64,000 nt of DNA from Nostocoides sp. (GCA_016716625.1 JADJVJ010000006.1:310001-374000), one strand, 5' to 3'. Numbered from the stretch's first letter, positions 9,199 through 19,075 are shown. The notes: generated by a model not told the origin, from the sequence alone. Program-made: numbers and translations.

Positions 9199-12100
9199 CT
9201 AGGGCACCCGGTCGGGCGCGGTGGCCACAGACGCGGCCGCACTGACATTGTCCATGATGACGGAGCGGATGACCTCACCGGCCCAGGCCAGCACGTCGAC
9301 GTCGCGCAGGGGTGAACCGCCGATCCGCGCCGTGCTCGGGCGCGGGATGAGCAGGGTGCCCACAGCGCGCTTGTGCAGCGAGCGCGGGTAGAGGCGCTGC
9401 AGGCGGACCTCTTGACTGTCCTTGAGGTCGACCGGGGCGAACCGGATGTGCTGCCCCTGGGCGGAGATGTCGGCCACCCCGGCCGCACGGGCCAGGATCC
9501 GGAGCCGGGCGACCTCGATCAGGTTCGCCACCGGCTGCGGCGGGGCGCCGTATCGGTCGGTGAGTTCGGCCTCGATATCCCGCAGGCCACCCTCCTCGGT
9601 GGCGGCGGCGAGTTTGCGGTACATCTCCAGGCGAAGCCGCTCCCCGGGAATGTAGTCGTGCGGGAGGTGGGCATCGACCGGGAGGTCGATCTTGACCTCG
9701 GCGGGCGCGGCATCCCCCTCCCCGCGGTAGTCGGCCACGGCCTCGCCGACGAGCCGGACGTAGAGGTCGAAGCCGACTCCGGCGATGTGTCCGGACTGCT
9801 CGCCGCCGAGGAGGTTCCCGGCCCCTCGGATCTCCAGGTCTTTCATCGCGACATGCATCCCGGCGCCGAGATCGGTGTTGCTCGCGATCGTTTGGAGCCG
9901 GTCGTGCGCGGTGTCGTTGAGCGGCAGTTCCGGCGGGTAGAGGAAGTAGGCGTAGGCGCGTTCGCGGCCACGACCTACCCGGCCGCGGAGCTGGTGCAGT
10001 TGGGAGAGCCCGAGCCGGTCGGACCGTTCCACGATGAGCGTGTTCGCGTTGGGGATGTCGAGTCCGGTCTCCACAATCGTGGTACTCACCAGGACATCGA
10101 AGCGCTTCTCCCAGAAGTCCACGACGACCTGTTCGAGACGGTGCTCCCCCATCCGGCCATGGGCCGTGGCGACCCGGGCCTCCGGGACGAGTTCGGAGAT
10201 CCTGGAGGCGGCCTTCTCGATCGTCGAGACCTTGTTGTGCACGAGGAAGACCTGCCCCTCGCGCAGCAACTCGCGCCGGATCGCCGCAATGACCTGCTTC
10301 TCGTCATACGGGCCGACGTAGGTGAGGACCGGGTGACGTTCCTCCGGCGGGGTGGCCAGGGTGGACATCTCGCGGATCCCCGTGACCGCCATTTCCAAGG
10401 TCCGCGGAATCGGCGTCGCCGACATGGCGAGGACGTCGACCGTGGTCCGCATCGCCTTGAGCTGTTCCTTGTGCTCGACCCCGAACCGCTGCTCCTCGTC
10501 GAGCACGACCAGGCCGAGGTCCTTGAACCGGATCTCCTTGGAGAGCAACCGGTGGGTGCCGATGACGACGTCGACCGCCCCGGAGGCGAGTCCGTCGACG
10601 ACCGCCTTGGCCTCGGCGTCACTCTGGAACCGCGAGAGTGCCTTGACCGTGACGGGGAACCCCGCGTACCGCTCGGAGAAGGTGTTGACGTGCTGCTGGA
10701 CCAGCAGCGTCGTCGGGCAGAGCACGGCGACCTGCTTGCCGTCCTGAACGGCCTTGAACGCCGCCCGGACCGCGATCTCGGTCTTGCCGTACCCGACGTC
10801 CCCACAGACCAGCCGGTCCATCGGGACCGACCGCTCCATATCGGCCTTGACCTCCTCGATGGTGATCAACTGGTCAGGGGTCTCGACGAAGGCGAACGCG
10901 TCCTCGAGCTCGCGCTGCCACGGGGTGTCCGGGGCAAACGCGTGGCCCGTACTGGCCATCCGGGCGCTGTAGAGCCGGATGAGTTCGCCGGCGATCTGCT
11001 TGACGTAGCGGCGGGCCCGGCTCTTGGTTGCCTGCCAATCCGAACCGCCCATCTTGGACAGGGTGGGTTGTTCGCCACCGACGTAGCGGGTGACCTGGTC
11101 GAGCTGGTCGGTGGGTACATAGAGCCGGTCCCCCGGCTGCCCCCGCTTGGAAGGTGCGTACTCCAGGACGAGGTACTCGCGGGTGGCTCCGGCGACGGTT
11201 CGCTGGATCATCTCGACGAACGCCCCGACCCCGTGCTGCTCGTGGACGACGTGGTCCCCGGGGCGCAACTGAAGAGGGTCAACCTGCGCCCGCCGCCGCG
11301 AGGGCATGCGGCGCATATCCCGGGTGGACGGCCCCGACCCCGAGCCGGCCCCGGTCAGATCCGACTCGGTGAGCAGGGCGAGCCGCTGTCCCTGGAGGAC
11401 GAACCCGGACCCGAGGCGACCGGTGGTGAGCACGACCACCCCCTCCTCAAGATCGGCCTCGGCCTGGTCCGGCACGATCCGGTGCGGGACCCCGGCATCG
11501 CGGAGCACCTCGCCGATGCGCTGGCCGAGACCATGACCCTCGGTGACCACCAGGACCCGCCACTGGTCGGCAACCCACGAGCGCACCTGGGCCATGGCCG
11601 CCTCGGTGTCCCCGCGGAAGGTCGGGGAGGCGGTCATGCCGAGATCGACGACGTCGGCGTCGACGGTCTCGGCGTCCACGGCATACGGGGTGAGGTCGAC
11701 CCAGGCGTGCCCGAGCGAGCCGGCCGTCTCCCGAGTCTCGGCGAGGGTGTGGAAAGACGACGACCCCAGCACCTCGGCGAGATCGATCGGGACGACGTTG
11801 CCGGCGGCGGCATTGAGCCAGCCCGCCTGAAGGAACTCCTCGGTCGTCGCCACCAGGTCGGCGGCCCGGGCACGCACCCGCTCGGGGTCGCAGGCCACGA
11901 CGACCGAACCGCGAGGCAGCACCTCCAGGATGGTCTCCATCCCGTCGAGCAGGGCCGGCGAGAGCGACTCCATCCCCTCGACCGCGATCCCCTCGGCAAT
12001 CTTCTCGAGGAGGTCCCGGATGCCCGGCAGTCGGTCAGCGAGCGCAGCGGCGCGTGCTCGGACGTCCTCGGTGAGCAGCAATTCTCTACAAGGCGGCGCC

Positions 12101-12807
12101 CACAAACCCTCCTCGCAGACCTCGAGGCTGCGCTGGTCGGCCACCTTGAACCAGCGGATCTCCTCGACGGTGTCGCCCCAGAACTCGATCCGGACCGGAT
12201 GTTCCTGGGTCGGCGGGAAGACGTCGAGGATGCCCCCGCGGACGGCGACGTCACCTCGCCGTTCGACGAGGTCGGTTCGGGTGTATGCCGCCGCGACCAG
12301 GCGTTCGAGAACGTCCTCGAGGGCGACCTCGTCCCCGGCGGCGAGGGCCACCGGGGCGAGGTCTCCGAGACCTTTGGCGAAGGGTTGGAGCACGGCTCGA
12401 ACCGGGGCCACGAGGACCCGGATGGGCCCGTGCGCCGGGTCCTCGGGCTCGGGATGGGCGAGCCGACGCAGGGTGCCGAGCCGAGTGCCGACGGTGTCGC
12501 TACGGGGGGAGAGACGTTCGTGCGGCAGGGTCTCCCAGGCCGGGAGCTCGGCGACCCCGTCCGGGCCGAGAAGGTCCCGCAGGGCGGCGGTGAGGTCCTG
12601 GGCCTCCCGGCCGGTCGCGGTCACCGCGAGGACGACGCGCGCACTGGCCTCCTCCAGGGTTCCTAGGATGATCGGCCGGCCACCCGCCGGGGCGCTGACC
12701 GTGACCTGGGCACCGTCCCCCGCGGCGCCCTCGGTGAGTACGTCAAGCAGGGCGCGGACCCCGGGGACCGCGCCGAGGGCGCGACGCAGAGGGGCCAGGC
12801 TGAGCAC
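9199..12807 (-). CDS. mfd: Transcription-repair coupling factor
   Basis: 1202 residues, the normal Mfd length. UvrB-like N-terminal module, an RNA-polymerase-binding CarD-like domain around residues 500-600 (LRPGDHVVHEQHGVGAF), then the RecG-like translocase with Walker A VCGDVGYGKTEIAVRAAF and DEEQ box (VVLDEEQRFGVEHKEQ), and the C-terminal TRCF domain. It removes RNA polymerase stalled at lesions and recruits UvrA. GTG start, six bases after a TAGGAT hexamer. It is the first gene of the mfd, lipoprotein, mazG unit and is divergent from the sulfation locus. Confidence 0.97.
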   Translation of the reverse strand: MLSLAPLRRALGAVPGVRALLDVLTEGAAGDGAQVTVSAPAGGRPIILGTLEEASARVVLAVTATGREAQDLTAALRDLLGPDGVAELPAWETLPHERLSPRSDTVGTRLGTLRRLAHPEPEDPAHGPIRVLVAPVRAVLQPFAKGLGDLAPVALAAGDEVALEDVLERLVAAAYTRTDLVERRGDVAVRGGILDVFPPTQEHPVRIEFWGDTVEEIRWFKVADQRSLEVCEEGLWAPPCRELLLTEDVRARAAALADRLPGIRDLLEKIAEGIAVEGMESLSPALLDGMETILEVLPRGSVVVACDPERVRARAADLVATTEEFLQAGWLNAAAGNVVPIDLAEVLGSSSFHTLAETRETAGSLGHAWVDLTPYAVDAETVDADVVDLGMTASPTFRGDTEAAMAQVRSWVADQWRVLVVTEGHGLGQRIGEVLRDAGVPHRIVPDQAEADLEEGVVVLTTGRLGSGFVLQGQRLALLTESDLTGAGSGSGPSTRDMRRMPSRRRAQVDPLQLRPGDHVVHEQHGVGAFVEMIQRTVAGATREYLVLEYAPSKRGQPGDRLYVPTDQLDQVTRYVGGEQPTLSKMGGSDWQATKSRARRYVKQIAGELIRLYSARMASTGHAFAPDTPWQRELEDAFAFVETPDQLITIEEVKADMERSVPMDRLVCGDVGYGKTEIAVRAAFKAVQDGKQVAVLCPTTLLVQQHVNTFSERYAGFPVTVKALSRFQSDAEAKAVVDGLASGAVDVVIGTHRLLSKEIRFKDLGLVVLDEEQRFGVEHKEQLKAMRTTVDVLAMSATPIPRTLEMAVTGIREMSTLATPPEERHPVLTYVGPYDEKQVIAAIRRELLREGQVFLVHNKVSTIEKAASRISELVPEARVATAHGRMGEHRLEQVVVDFWEKRFDVLVSTTIVETGLDIPNANTLIVERSDRLGLSQLHQLRGRVGRGRERAYAYFLYPPELPLNDTAHDRLQTIASNTDLGAGMHVAMKDLEIRGAGNLLGGEQSGHIAGVGFDLYVRLVGEAVADYRGEGDAAPAEVKIDLPVDAHLPHDYIPGERLRLEMYRKLAAATEEGGLRDIEAELTDRYGAPPQPVANLIEVARLRILARAAGVADISAQGQHIRFAPVDLKDSQEVRLQRLYPRSLHKRAVGTLLIPRPSTARIGGSPLRDVDVLAWAGEVIRSVIMDNVSAAASVATAPDRVP

Positions 12808-12813
12808 TCAGCG

Positions 12814-12819
12814 ATCCTA
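12814..12819 (-). promoter_or_regulatory. Candidate -10 box for leaderless mfd mRNA
   Basis: On the minus strand TAGGAT is followed by six bases and the mfd GTG. There is no Shine-Dalgarno before the GTG. Inferred from spacing only. Confidence 0.45.
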
Positions 12820-12934
12820 GTCCCGCGATCACGCCGCACCGATCCGCGGTGACGGCCATAATGGACGGGCGCCCGCGGCCGAACCCTCCGGCGCCCTCTC
12901 CACCCCACGTCCGGCACCTCGCGAAAGGTCCCCC

Positions 12935-14329
12935 ATGGCAACCGTCGCCGACACCCTCGTCGTCTCCGTCGACGACCTCGCGATCGGTGACATCGAGCTT
13001 CTCCTCCTCGGCGTGCTGCCCTCCGGGCACACCCTGGGCGGGCAGATCGCGACCGAGCACGCCCCACCGGCGGCGGCCGCCGAGCAGTCGCCGGCCACGG
13101 AGCAGTCGCCGGCCGCCGAGCAGTCGCCGGCCCGAGCCCGGCTCGCCCTCAGCGCCGACGAGGTGGCCCAAGCCCTGGCCCGGGGACGGATCACCCTGGT
13201 CGATGAGGAACTCACCCCGGTGGCCTCGCTCACCGGCGTCACCCTCGCCGAGGACGGGGTTGTCGTCGGCGACCTGCTCCGCGAACGGGTCCGCGAGAGC
13301 GGAGCGGGCGGCGCCTCCCGGCTCGTGGAAGGCGACCTCACAACGGCATACGACGTCCTCGTCGTGGTGTCCCGCCCGCCGACGGCCGACGTTCGCCTCG
13401 AACCAGCACCTGCGGGTTCCCGGGTCCTCCTCGCGGTGCCCGACTCGGCCGCCTCGACCGACCACGTGCCACCCGCCCTGCTGGCCCGCCTGGCGGCAGG
13501 GATGGCCGCCCACCTTGCGGTCGACGGCGCGGCCGTCGAGGTCCGGTTCGTCCCGGTGCGGTGGCGAGGCGCCTCCTCTGACCGCGCCCTGGTCGATGCC
13601 CTGGCCCGCTGTGTGCGCGCAAGCAGCGTCCGCGTGCTCGCCGCCGACCCCGCCCTGGATGCCGGTGCCGCGGCCTGGGTCCGGGCCCGAGCGGCCCTGG
13701 ACGTCGCCACCGACGACTCGCCCGTTCCCGGCCTCGACGCGGAGGTGACCGCGCAGCTGCGGGGATGGCGCCGCCCCCGCCCACAGCGTGGCGTCGCGAT
13801 GATGTTCACCGGGTTCTCCGGCTCCGGGAAGTCGACCCTCGCCCGGGCGGTTCGCGACCGGCTCGAACGGGACACCACTCGGACGGTGAGCATCCTCGAC
13901 GGCGACGTCGTGCGACGGCTGCTCTCCTCGGGACTCGGCTTCGACCGGCAGTCCCGGATCCTCAATGTCCGGCGGATCGGCTACGTCGCCGCGGAGGTCG
14001 CCCGGCACGGCGGGCTCGCCATTTGCGCCCCGATCGCCCCCTACGCCAGCACCCGTGCCGACGTGCGCGGCATGGTCGAGGCGGTCGGTGACTTCATCCT
14101 CATCCATGTGAGCACCTCCCTGGAGGAGTGCGAGCGCCGCGACCTCAAGGGGCTCTACGCCGCGGCCCGCGCGGGCCGGATCCCCGAGTTCACCGGCATC
14201 TCCGATCCGTATGACGTCCCGACCGATGCCGATCTCTCGATCGACACCGCTGCGGTCACCGTTGCGGAGGGGGTCGAGCAGGTCATGCGCTATCTCGCCG
14301 ACGGAGGCTGGGTCACCCTGAGCGGGTGA
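12935..14329 (+). CDS. cysC: Adenylyl-sulfate (APS) kinase with N-terminal sulfurylase-like region
   Basis: 464 residues. The C-terminal ~180 residues are a complete APS kinase: Walker A GFSGSGKST, LDGDVVRRLLSSGLGF, ICAPIAPYASTRADVR and DLKGLYAAARAG. It phosphorylates APS to PAPS, the sulfate donor. The N-terminal ~280 residues resemble the PUA-like and catalytic folds of ATP sulfurylase, but I see no HxGH nucleotide-binding motif, so that half may be inactive or regulatory. Residues ~50-67 are a triple EQSPA(T/A/R) repeat. AAGG lies upstream of the ATG. First gene of the sulfated-polysaccharide locus, 8 bp before the flippase. Confidence 0.88.
   Translation: MATVADTLVVSVDDLAIGDIELLLLGVLPSGHTLGGQIATEHAPPAAAAEQSPATEQSPAAEQSPARARLALSADEVAQALARGRITLVDEELTPVASLTGVTLAEDGVVVGDLLRERVRESGAGGASRLVEGDLTTAYDVLVVVSRPPTADVRLEPAPAGSRVLLAVPDSAASTDHVPPALLARLAAGMAAHLAVDGAAVEVRFVPVRWRGASSDRALVDALARCVRASSVRVLAADPALDAGAAAWVRARAALDVATDDSPVPGLDAEVTAQLRGWRRPRPQRGVAMMFTGFSGSGKSTLARAVRDRLERDTTRTVSILDGDVVRRLLSSGLGFDRQSRILNVRRIGYVAAEVARHGGLAICAPIAPYASTRADVRGMVEAVGDFILIHVSTSLEECERRDLKGLYAAARAGRIPEFTGISDPYDVPTDADLSIDTAAVTVAEGVEQVMRYLADGGWVTLSG
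13082..13135 (+). repeat. 18-bp tandem repeat x3 inside cysC
   Basis: Three copies of an 18-bp unit beginning GAGCAGTCGCCGGCC encode EQSPAT, EQSPAA and EQSPAR. The unit keeps the frame, so copy-number change would only alter linker length. Confidence 0.85.
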
Positions 14330-14336
14330 GGAGCCG

Positions 14337-15908
14337 ATGAACAGCCCGACCACTGGCGCACCGTCCCCGAAGCGGGGCGGTGGTCGGCGACCCGCCGGGG
14401 CCGGTGGCCAGGACATGAAGCGGATGGCCCGCGGCGGCGGACTGAACCTCATCGGGGCGGTGCTCGGCCAGGCCGCCCTCTTCGGGGTGGTCTCCCTTCT
14501 CGGCAACATCCTCGGCGAGGCCTCGGTCGGCCGGTACAGCGTCCTCTACGCCATGCTGACCATGCTCAGCCTGCTCTCGCTCGCCGGGTTCCGGGCCGGG
14601 CTGACCCGGTTCGTTGCGATGTTCCTCGCCGACAATGACTCCGCTCGGGTCCGCGGCACGATCCGACTCGGTCTCGGGGTCAACATCGCGGCCTCGGCGG
14701 TCATTGGGGGCGTGCTGGCCCTCGGCGCCCCCTGGGTGGCCTCGGTCTACAACAACCCCGACCTCGCCCCCGGGATCCGTTGGATGGCGCTCGCTCTGCC
14801 CGCGGCCTCGTTCTCCGACGCTGCCCTCTCGGCGACCCAAGGGTGGCGCAGCCAGCGCGAGTTCGCCCTCATCGGCCGGATCTTCGACCCACTCGCCCAA
14901 CTGGTCCTCACCGGCGCGTTCCTCCTGCTCGGTTGGGGCGTCAACGGTGCCATCATCGCCATCCCGATCGCGGCCTGGGCCACCGCTGCCCTGGCCGCCC
15001 TCGCCTTGGCGAAGCGGCTGCGTACCCTGCCCAAGGCGCGACCCGTTTACGAGGCTCGCCGGATCTTCTCGTTTTCGCTGGTCAGCTGGGGTTCGGCGCT
15101 CGCCCAGACCGGGCTGGTCTGGGCCGGCACCCTCATCCTGGGGGCGATGGCGAGCGAGGAGGAGGTCGGTGTCTTCACCATGGCCGCCCGGTTGGTCTCG
15201 CTCGCCGTCTTCGTGATGACCCCGATCATTAACACCTTCAGTCCGCATGTGGCCCACCTGCACCACATCGGGGACCGCAGCGGGGTGTCCACGGCATACG
15301 GGTCGGCGACCCGCTGGATCGTCCAACTCTCCGCACCGGCGTTCGTCGCACTCCTGCTCGTGCCCGACCTGCTGCTCCGCGTCCTGGGCGGGACGGCAGC
15401 GGCCGGAGCGACCGCGGTCGTCATCCTTGCCATCGGCCAGATGGTGTCCGCGGCGGCCGGACCCTGCGGTGTCGTCCTCAACATGTCCGGCAAGGTCTCG
15501 CTCAGCCTCATGGACAACGTCGGGGTGCTGTTGCTCAACATCGTCCTCAACATCGTCCTCATTCCCGAGTACGGGATCATCGGGGCGGCCATCGCCTTCA
15601 GCGCCGCGCTCATCGTCGGCAACCTGGCCAAGGTGGCTCAGGTCCGCATGATCCTCGGGGTCGAGGCCCGTCGTCCGGCACTGTTGCGCACCGCCCTGGT
15701 GGGCGCGGTTTCGGCGATCTGGGGGTGGGGGGTGCGGGATGTCAGTTCGATCTGGTGGCTCGAGCTCCTCCTCGTTCTCGCCGTCGTAGGCCTCGTCTAC
15801 GTGGCGACGCTCGCCTGGGTCGGGCTGGATCGAGAGGACCTGCGCTTCTTCCGTTCGCTCACCAGGGGCCGTCGCACACCGCCTCCGGAAGGCTCCACCC
15901 AGGGCTGA
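14337..15908 (+). CDS. Wzx-type polysaccharide flippase (MOP superfamily)
   Basis: 523 residues with a charged cytoplasmic N-terminal tail (~40 residues) and roughly 14 predicted hydrophobic helices, the layout of oligosaccharide flippases of the MATE/MOP superfamily. It would move lipid-linked repeat units across the membrane. Features include LLGNILGEASVGRYSVLYA in the first helices and a final LELLLVLAVVGLVYVATL helix. The start follows the cysC stop by 8 bp with GAGGAG between, so the two are co-transcribed; this links PAPS supply directly to polymer export. A MurJ role is less likely given the context. Confidence 0.85.
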   Translation: MNSPTTGAPSPKRGGGRRPAGAGGQDMKRMARGGGLNLIGAVLGQAALFGVVSLLGNILGEASVGRYSVLYAMLTMLSLLSLAGFRAGLTRFVAMFLADNDSARVRGTIRLGLGVNIAASAVIGGVLALGAPWVASVYNNPDLAPGIRWMALALPAASFSDAALSATQGWRSQREFALIGRIFDPLAQLVLTGAFLLLGWGVNGAIIAIPIAAWATAALAALALAKRLRTLPKARPVYEARRIFSFSLVSWGSALAQTGLVWAGTLILGAMASEEEVGVFTMAARLVSLAVFVMTPIINTFSPHVAHLHHIGDRSGVSTAYGSATRWIVQLSAPAFVALLLVPDLLLRVLGGTAAAGATAVVILAIGQMVSAAAGPCGVVLNMSGKVSLSLMDNVGVLLLNIVLNIVLIPEYGIIGAAIAFSAALIVGNLAKVAQVRMILGVEARRPALLRTALVGAVSAIWGWGVRDVSSIWWLELLLVLAVVGLVYVATLAWVGLDREDLRFFRSLTRGRRTPPPEGSTQG

Positions 15909-16061
15909 TCCCGGTCCGTGAAGCATGAGCGCCCCATGACTCAGGCTTAACCTACCGGCCCGTAGGGTGATCTTCGACCGTCGGGCAGGGGCGGCGTGCC
16001 TGATGTATGCCGTCGCTCCCCTGCCTGCGGATGTCCCACTCCCGAGCAGAGGACGACCTTG

Positions 16062-17561
16062 ATGTCCCGAAGCACGACCACCGCCCGCAGCGCCGTCCTC
16101 CTCACGGTCGGCGCCCTCATCCTGAGCGCCTGTGCCGGCGCGGAATCCGCCCCCTCGGTGGACGCTGCCGGCACCTCGGCCTCGCGCTCCGCAGGCGGCG
16201 CCGGCGCACCGGCCCCCTCCACCCCACTCGGTGGCGCGGGCTCCACGGTGGAGCCCGATGCGGCGACGAGCCCGACCGACACGGCATCGGCTTCGCCATC
16301 GAAGGCGCCTGCCACGGCCTCGTCGCCGGCCCCGAGCAAGACCCCGACGACCACGGGGGCTCAACTGACTGCCCCCAGCGGCACCGGCACGATCCGGCGG
16401 GTCTCCACCACCGCTCAACTGTCCGCCGCGATCAGCGCAGCCCAGCCAGGGGATGTCATCCGCGTGGCTGCCGGGACGTACTCCGGTCGGCTCTCCGTCA
16501 TGACCTCGGGCACCAAGGCGGCGCCGATCACCATCGAGCCCGACGGTGCGGTCAAGGTCACCCTCACCGCGAGCCTGCCGATGCCCTCGTGCGGCGCCAC
16601 CGGGCCCGACGAGAATCGCACCGTCACCTTCCTGCGCGGCGCGAGCTGGTGGACCCTCAAGGGCGTGTCGATCGATGGCGGCGTCATGGTCTCGGCCAGG
16701 AATGCCAACCTGGCGAGCAAGTGGTTCTCGGGCCGGGTCGCCGCTGGCGACTGGACCTCCCGCCGGGCCATCCCCGGCCGTGGGACGAACGATCCCATTG
16801 CCGCCAAGAATGCGCTCGCCAGGCTCAGCCAGATCGTCGGCGCAACCATCGTCCCCTCCGACGGCATCACCCTGGACGCAGTTACCCTGACCCGCAAGGG
16901 TCTGCATGTGCGCGCGTCGCGCTACGGCCTGGTTCGCGGGTCTCGGATCTTCGACGTCGCCTGCGGCACCGGCCCTGGCATCTGGCTCGGCAACTACAGC
17001 GACGGCTGGACCATCACCGGCAACCAGATCGGGCGCATCGCCAGCTCTAGCTACAAGCACTACATGCAGGAAGGCATCCGGATCGGGGGCGCCTCGAGCT
17101 ACGCCGTGGTCACCGGCAACACCGTCACCGACCTGCCCGGTGACGGTCGCGCCTTCACCACCGATGTGGACTCCTCGTACAACGTCTTCTCGCACAACAC
17201 CGCGCAGAACGTGGCCATCGGCTTCAACGAGCAGATGTCCGGCTGGGGCAACGTCTGGGAGTACAACACCGTGTCCACCTACCGCACCGCCGGGTTCAGC
17301 GTGCGGATGATGGACAACGTCTTGAAGAGCCCGAGTAAGAACTCGAGTTCGTACGGACTCCTCATGCGCTGCAACGTCGCCTCGGGCGGCAAGGACTTCC
17401 AGGCCGGAGGTATGGCGACCGGCAAACTCACCTCGAACAGCTTCGGTGAGATCCAACTCGGCTCGAACCTGCGGGCCTACTTCGTCAGCGCCGGGAACAC
17501 CTACAACGGGGCGGCGGTCGTCCCCCCGACCAATCCCACGCCCAGTCTCAGCGGTTGCTGA
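16062..17561 (+). CDS. Secreted right-handed beta-helix lipoprotein
   Basis: 499 residues starting MSRSTTTARSAVLL, with lipobox LSAC near residue 23, then a ~75-residue Ser/Thr/Ala/Pro-rich linker and a parallel beta-helix from about residue 110 (QPGDVIRVAAGTYSG, VVTGNTVTDLPGDG, YNVFSHNTAQNV). The opening of the helix domain resembles chondroitinase B/alginate-lyase-type families, so it may be a polysaccharide lyase, epimerase or binding protein; catalytic residues cannot be assigned. ATG at 16062 was chosen for the signal peptide and the preceding AGAGGA. In this locus it probably tailors or cleaves the exported polymer. Confidence 0.75.
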   Translation: MSRSTTTARSAVLLTVGALILSACAGAESAPSVDAAGTSASRSAGGAGAPAPSTPLGGAGSTVEPDAATSPTDTASASPSKAPATASSPAPSKTPTTTGAQLTAPSGTGTIRRVSTTAQLSAAISAAQPGDVIRVAAGTYSGRLSVMTSGTKAAPITIEPDGAVKVTLTASLPMPSCGATGPDENRTVTFLRGASWWTLKGVSIDGGVMVSARNANLASKWFSGRVAAGDWTSRRAIPGRGTNDPIAAKNALARLSQIVGATIVPSDGITLDAVTLTRKGLHVRASRYGLVRGSRIFDVACGTGPGIWLGNYSDGWTITGNQIGRIASSSYKHYMQEGIRIGGASSYAVVTGNTVTDLPGDGRAFTTDVDSSYNVFSHNTAQNVAIGFNEQMSGWGNVWEYNTVSTYRTAGFSVRMMDNVLKSPSKNSSSYGLLMRCNVASGGKDFQAGGMATGKLTSNSFGEIQLGSNLRAYFVSAGNTYNGAAVVPPTNPTPSLSGC

Positions 17562-17591
17562 ACCAGTGAACCGCTGACCCGCGAACGCCGG

Positions 17592-17617
17592 GCCCTCGTC
17601 GGCTAGCCGACGAGGGC
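17592..17617. terminator. Bidirectional hairpin between convergent genes
   Basis: A perfect 26-nt palindrome with 12-13 bp arms (GCCCTCGTCGGC) around a central TA. It lies between the convergent beta-helix and polymerase genes and contains the polymerase stop codon. There is no U-tract, so termination is inferred from position and stability. Confidence 0.6.
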
Positions 17618-19075
17618 TCGCCGTTCGGCGCGACTCGCCAGCAAACTCGGTTGGTCGTCGTCCTCGCCGCCGTGGGCGATGAAGTTGGCGGCGGCAACGA
17701 AGGCGATGACATACCAGAGACACACGACGTTGGACATGACGTTGGCGAACATGCTGCTCGCGATGAACGCGAGCACGACCGCCGCCGCCCCCGCGGCGAC
17801 GGCGTGGTCGAGGGTGGCCCGCTGAGCCTGCCGGAGCGCGGCCCGGACCGTCATGACAAGGGCCACCAGCACGAGCAGGTAGGTCATCAGGCCGATGACG
17901 CCGGTCTCGACGTAGGCCCGGATGATGTCGTTGTGCGGCTGCTTCTCCTCACTGGTGAGGTATTGCGTGCCGGTGAGGCCGACCCCCGTGATGGGGTTGC
18001 GGTTGGCCAGCGGGAGCACCTCTGCCCAGTACTGCAGCCGCCAGGTGAGGCTGCTGCCGCTGGCCCCTCCGCCGAGTTCGCGGGTGCTGTCCAGGGTGGC
18101 GAGCCGGGTGAGCAGTCCGGGGAGGACTGCCAGTGCGCCGATCGCTCCCATGACCAGCCCGATCCACAGGCCGGCGCGCCGCTGGAGGTGCCCGAGAAGG
18201 GCGACCGCGAGGGCCGTGCCGATGAGGGCGGTGAGGGTGGCGGTCATCGCCATGAAGACCGCGGCGGCAGCGGTGAGGATGAGCAGCGGGGTGCGCCACC
18301 GCTTGGCGACATACGGCAGGATCGCGATGGCGAAGATGACGAGGAAGGCCAGGAACCGGGCGAAGATATTCGACTGGTTGAACGGCCCGGAGAGCCGGGA
18401 CAGCGACCCCTGCACCTCGGCGACGTTGTAACCGAGGACGATCCCGCCGATGGTGTAGAGCACCGGCAGGAGCAGCGCGACATAGCAGGCGAAGAGGACC
18501 CGGAGCATCCGGCGCCGGGTTCGGATCATCTGCTCCAGGACCAGGAACATGACGATCACCGAGGTGATCCGCAGGGCCTCCAGGGCCGTCGCCTGGGGCC
18601 GCTGGGCGCCGACCATGCTCAGGTATGCCGTGATGCCGAACGCGATGAGGGCCCAGGACAGCGGCGACATGGGCTTGGAAATCCCGCGCGCGAACCGGGA
18701 GGCGAACCAGAGCAGCGAAGCGAGCAGGAAGAGGACGACCACCATCGCGCTGGGGTCGACTCCGCGATCGGCAACGGTGTTGCCGGCCGAGGTGCCACTG
18801 GCCTTCGCGCTGATCTTGACCGCGTCGAGAATCGGCCGGACCGCGAGGAGGAGCAGCACGAACCCGCCGAAGCGGGTCAGCGCGAGCACGGCGAGGGCCA
18901 GTCCGGCGACGCCCGCGAGCGGAAGCAGGGTGAGTTTGGTGTCGTTCCACAGCACGCCATACGCCGAAATCACCGCCGCGGCGATGACGAGGACGCCGAG
19001 TAGAGCTTCGATGCCGATCAGTGCCCGACGCGGGATGACCTCCTCGCGCGGAAGGACCTCGGCGGGCTGGCCCAT
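17603..19075 (-). CDS. O-antigen ligase / Wzy-type polymerase membrane protein
   Basis: 490 residues with about 11-12 hydrophobic helices and a large external loop near residues 330-400 (TRLATLDSTRELGGGASG, then EEKQPHNDIIRAYVETG). The E-x-PHN-x2-x-YVETG type motif is characteristic of the Wzy_C/O-antigen ligase family. Likely polymerises or ligates lipid-linked repeat units outside the membrane. ATG at 19075 lies 13 bp after the wzz-like stop; an in-frame GTG at 19108 would overlap that gene by 20 bp. Third gene of the sulfotransferase, wzz, wzy operon. Confidence 0.85.
   Translation of the reverse strand: MGQPAEVLPREEVIPRRALIGIEALLGVLVIAAAVISAYGVLWNDTKLTLLPLAGVAGLALAVLALTRFGGFVLLLLAVRPILDAVKISAKASGTSAGNTVADRGVDPSAMVVVLFLLASLLWFASRFARGISKPMSPLSWALIAFGITAYLSMVGAQRPQATALEALRITSVIVMFLVLEQMIRTRRRMLRVLFACYVALLLPVLYTIGGIVLGYNVAEVQGSLSRLSGPFNQSNIFARFLAFLVIFAIAILPYVAKRWRTPLLILTAAAAVFMAMTATLTALIGTALAVALLGHLQRRAGLWIGLVMGAIGALAVLPGLLTRLATLDSTRELGGGASGSSLTWRLQYWAEVLPLANRNPITGVGLTGTQYLTSEEKQPHNDIIRAYVETGVIGLMTYLLVLVALVMTVRAALRQAQRATLDHAVAAGAAAVVLAFIASSMFANVMSNVVCLWYVIAFVAAANFIAHGGEDDDQPSLLASRAERRALVG

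Noticed and set aside
9373..12666. Very long open frame (1097 codons) on the plus strand opposite mfd
   Set aside because: A shadow of mfd: high GC keeps antisense frames open, its composition is Gly/Arg/Asp/Glu/Pro-rich without domains, and mfd is certain.
14313..17723. 1136-codon minus-strand frame across flippase and beta-helix genes
   Set aside because: Crosses three unrelated plus-strand genes and an intergenic palindrome; low-complexity antisense translation.
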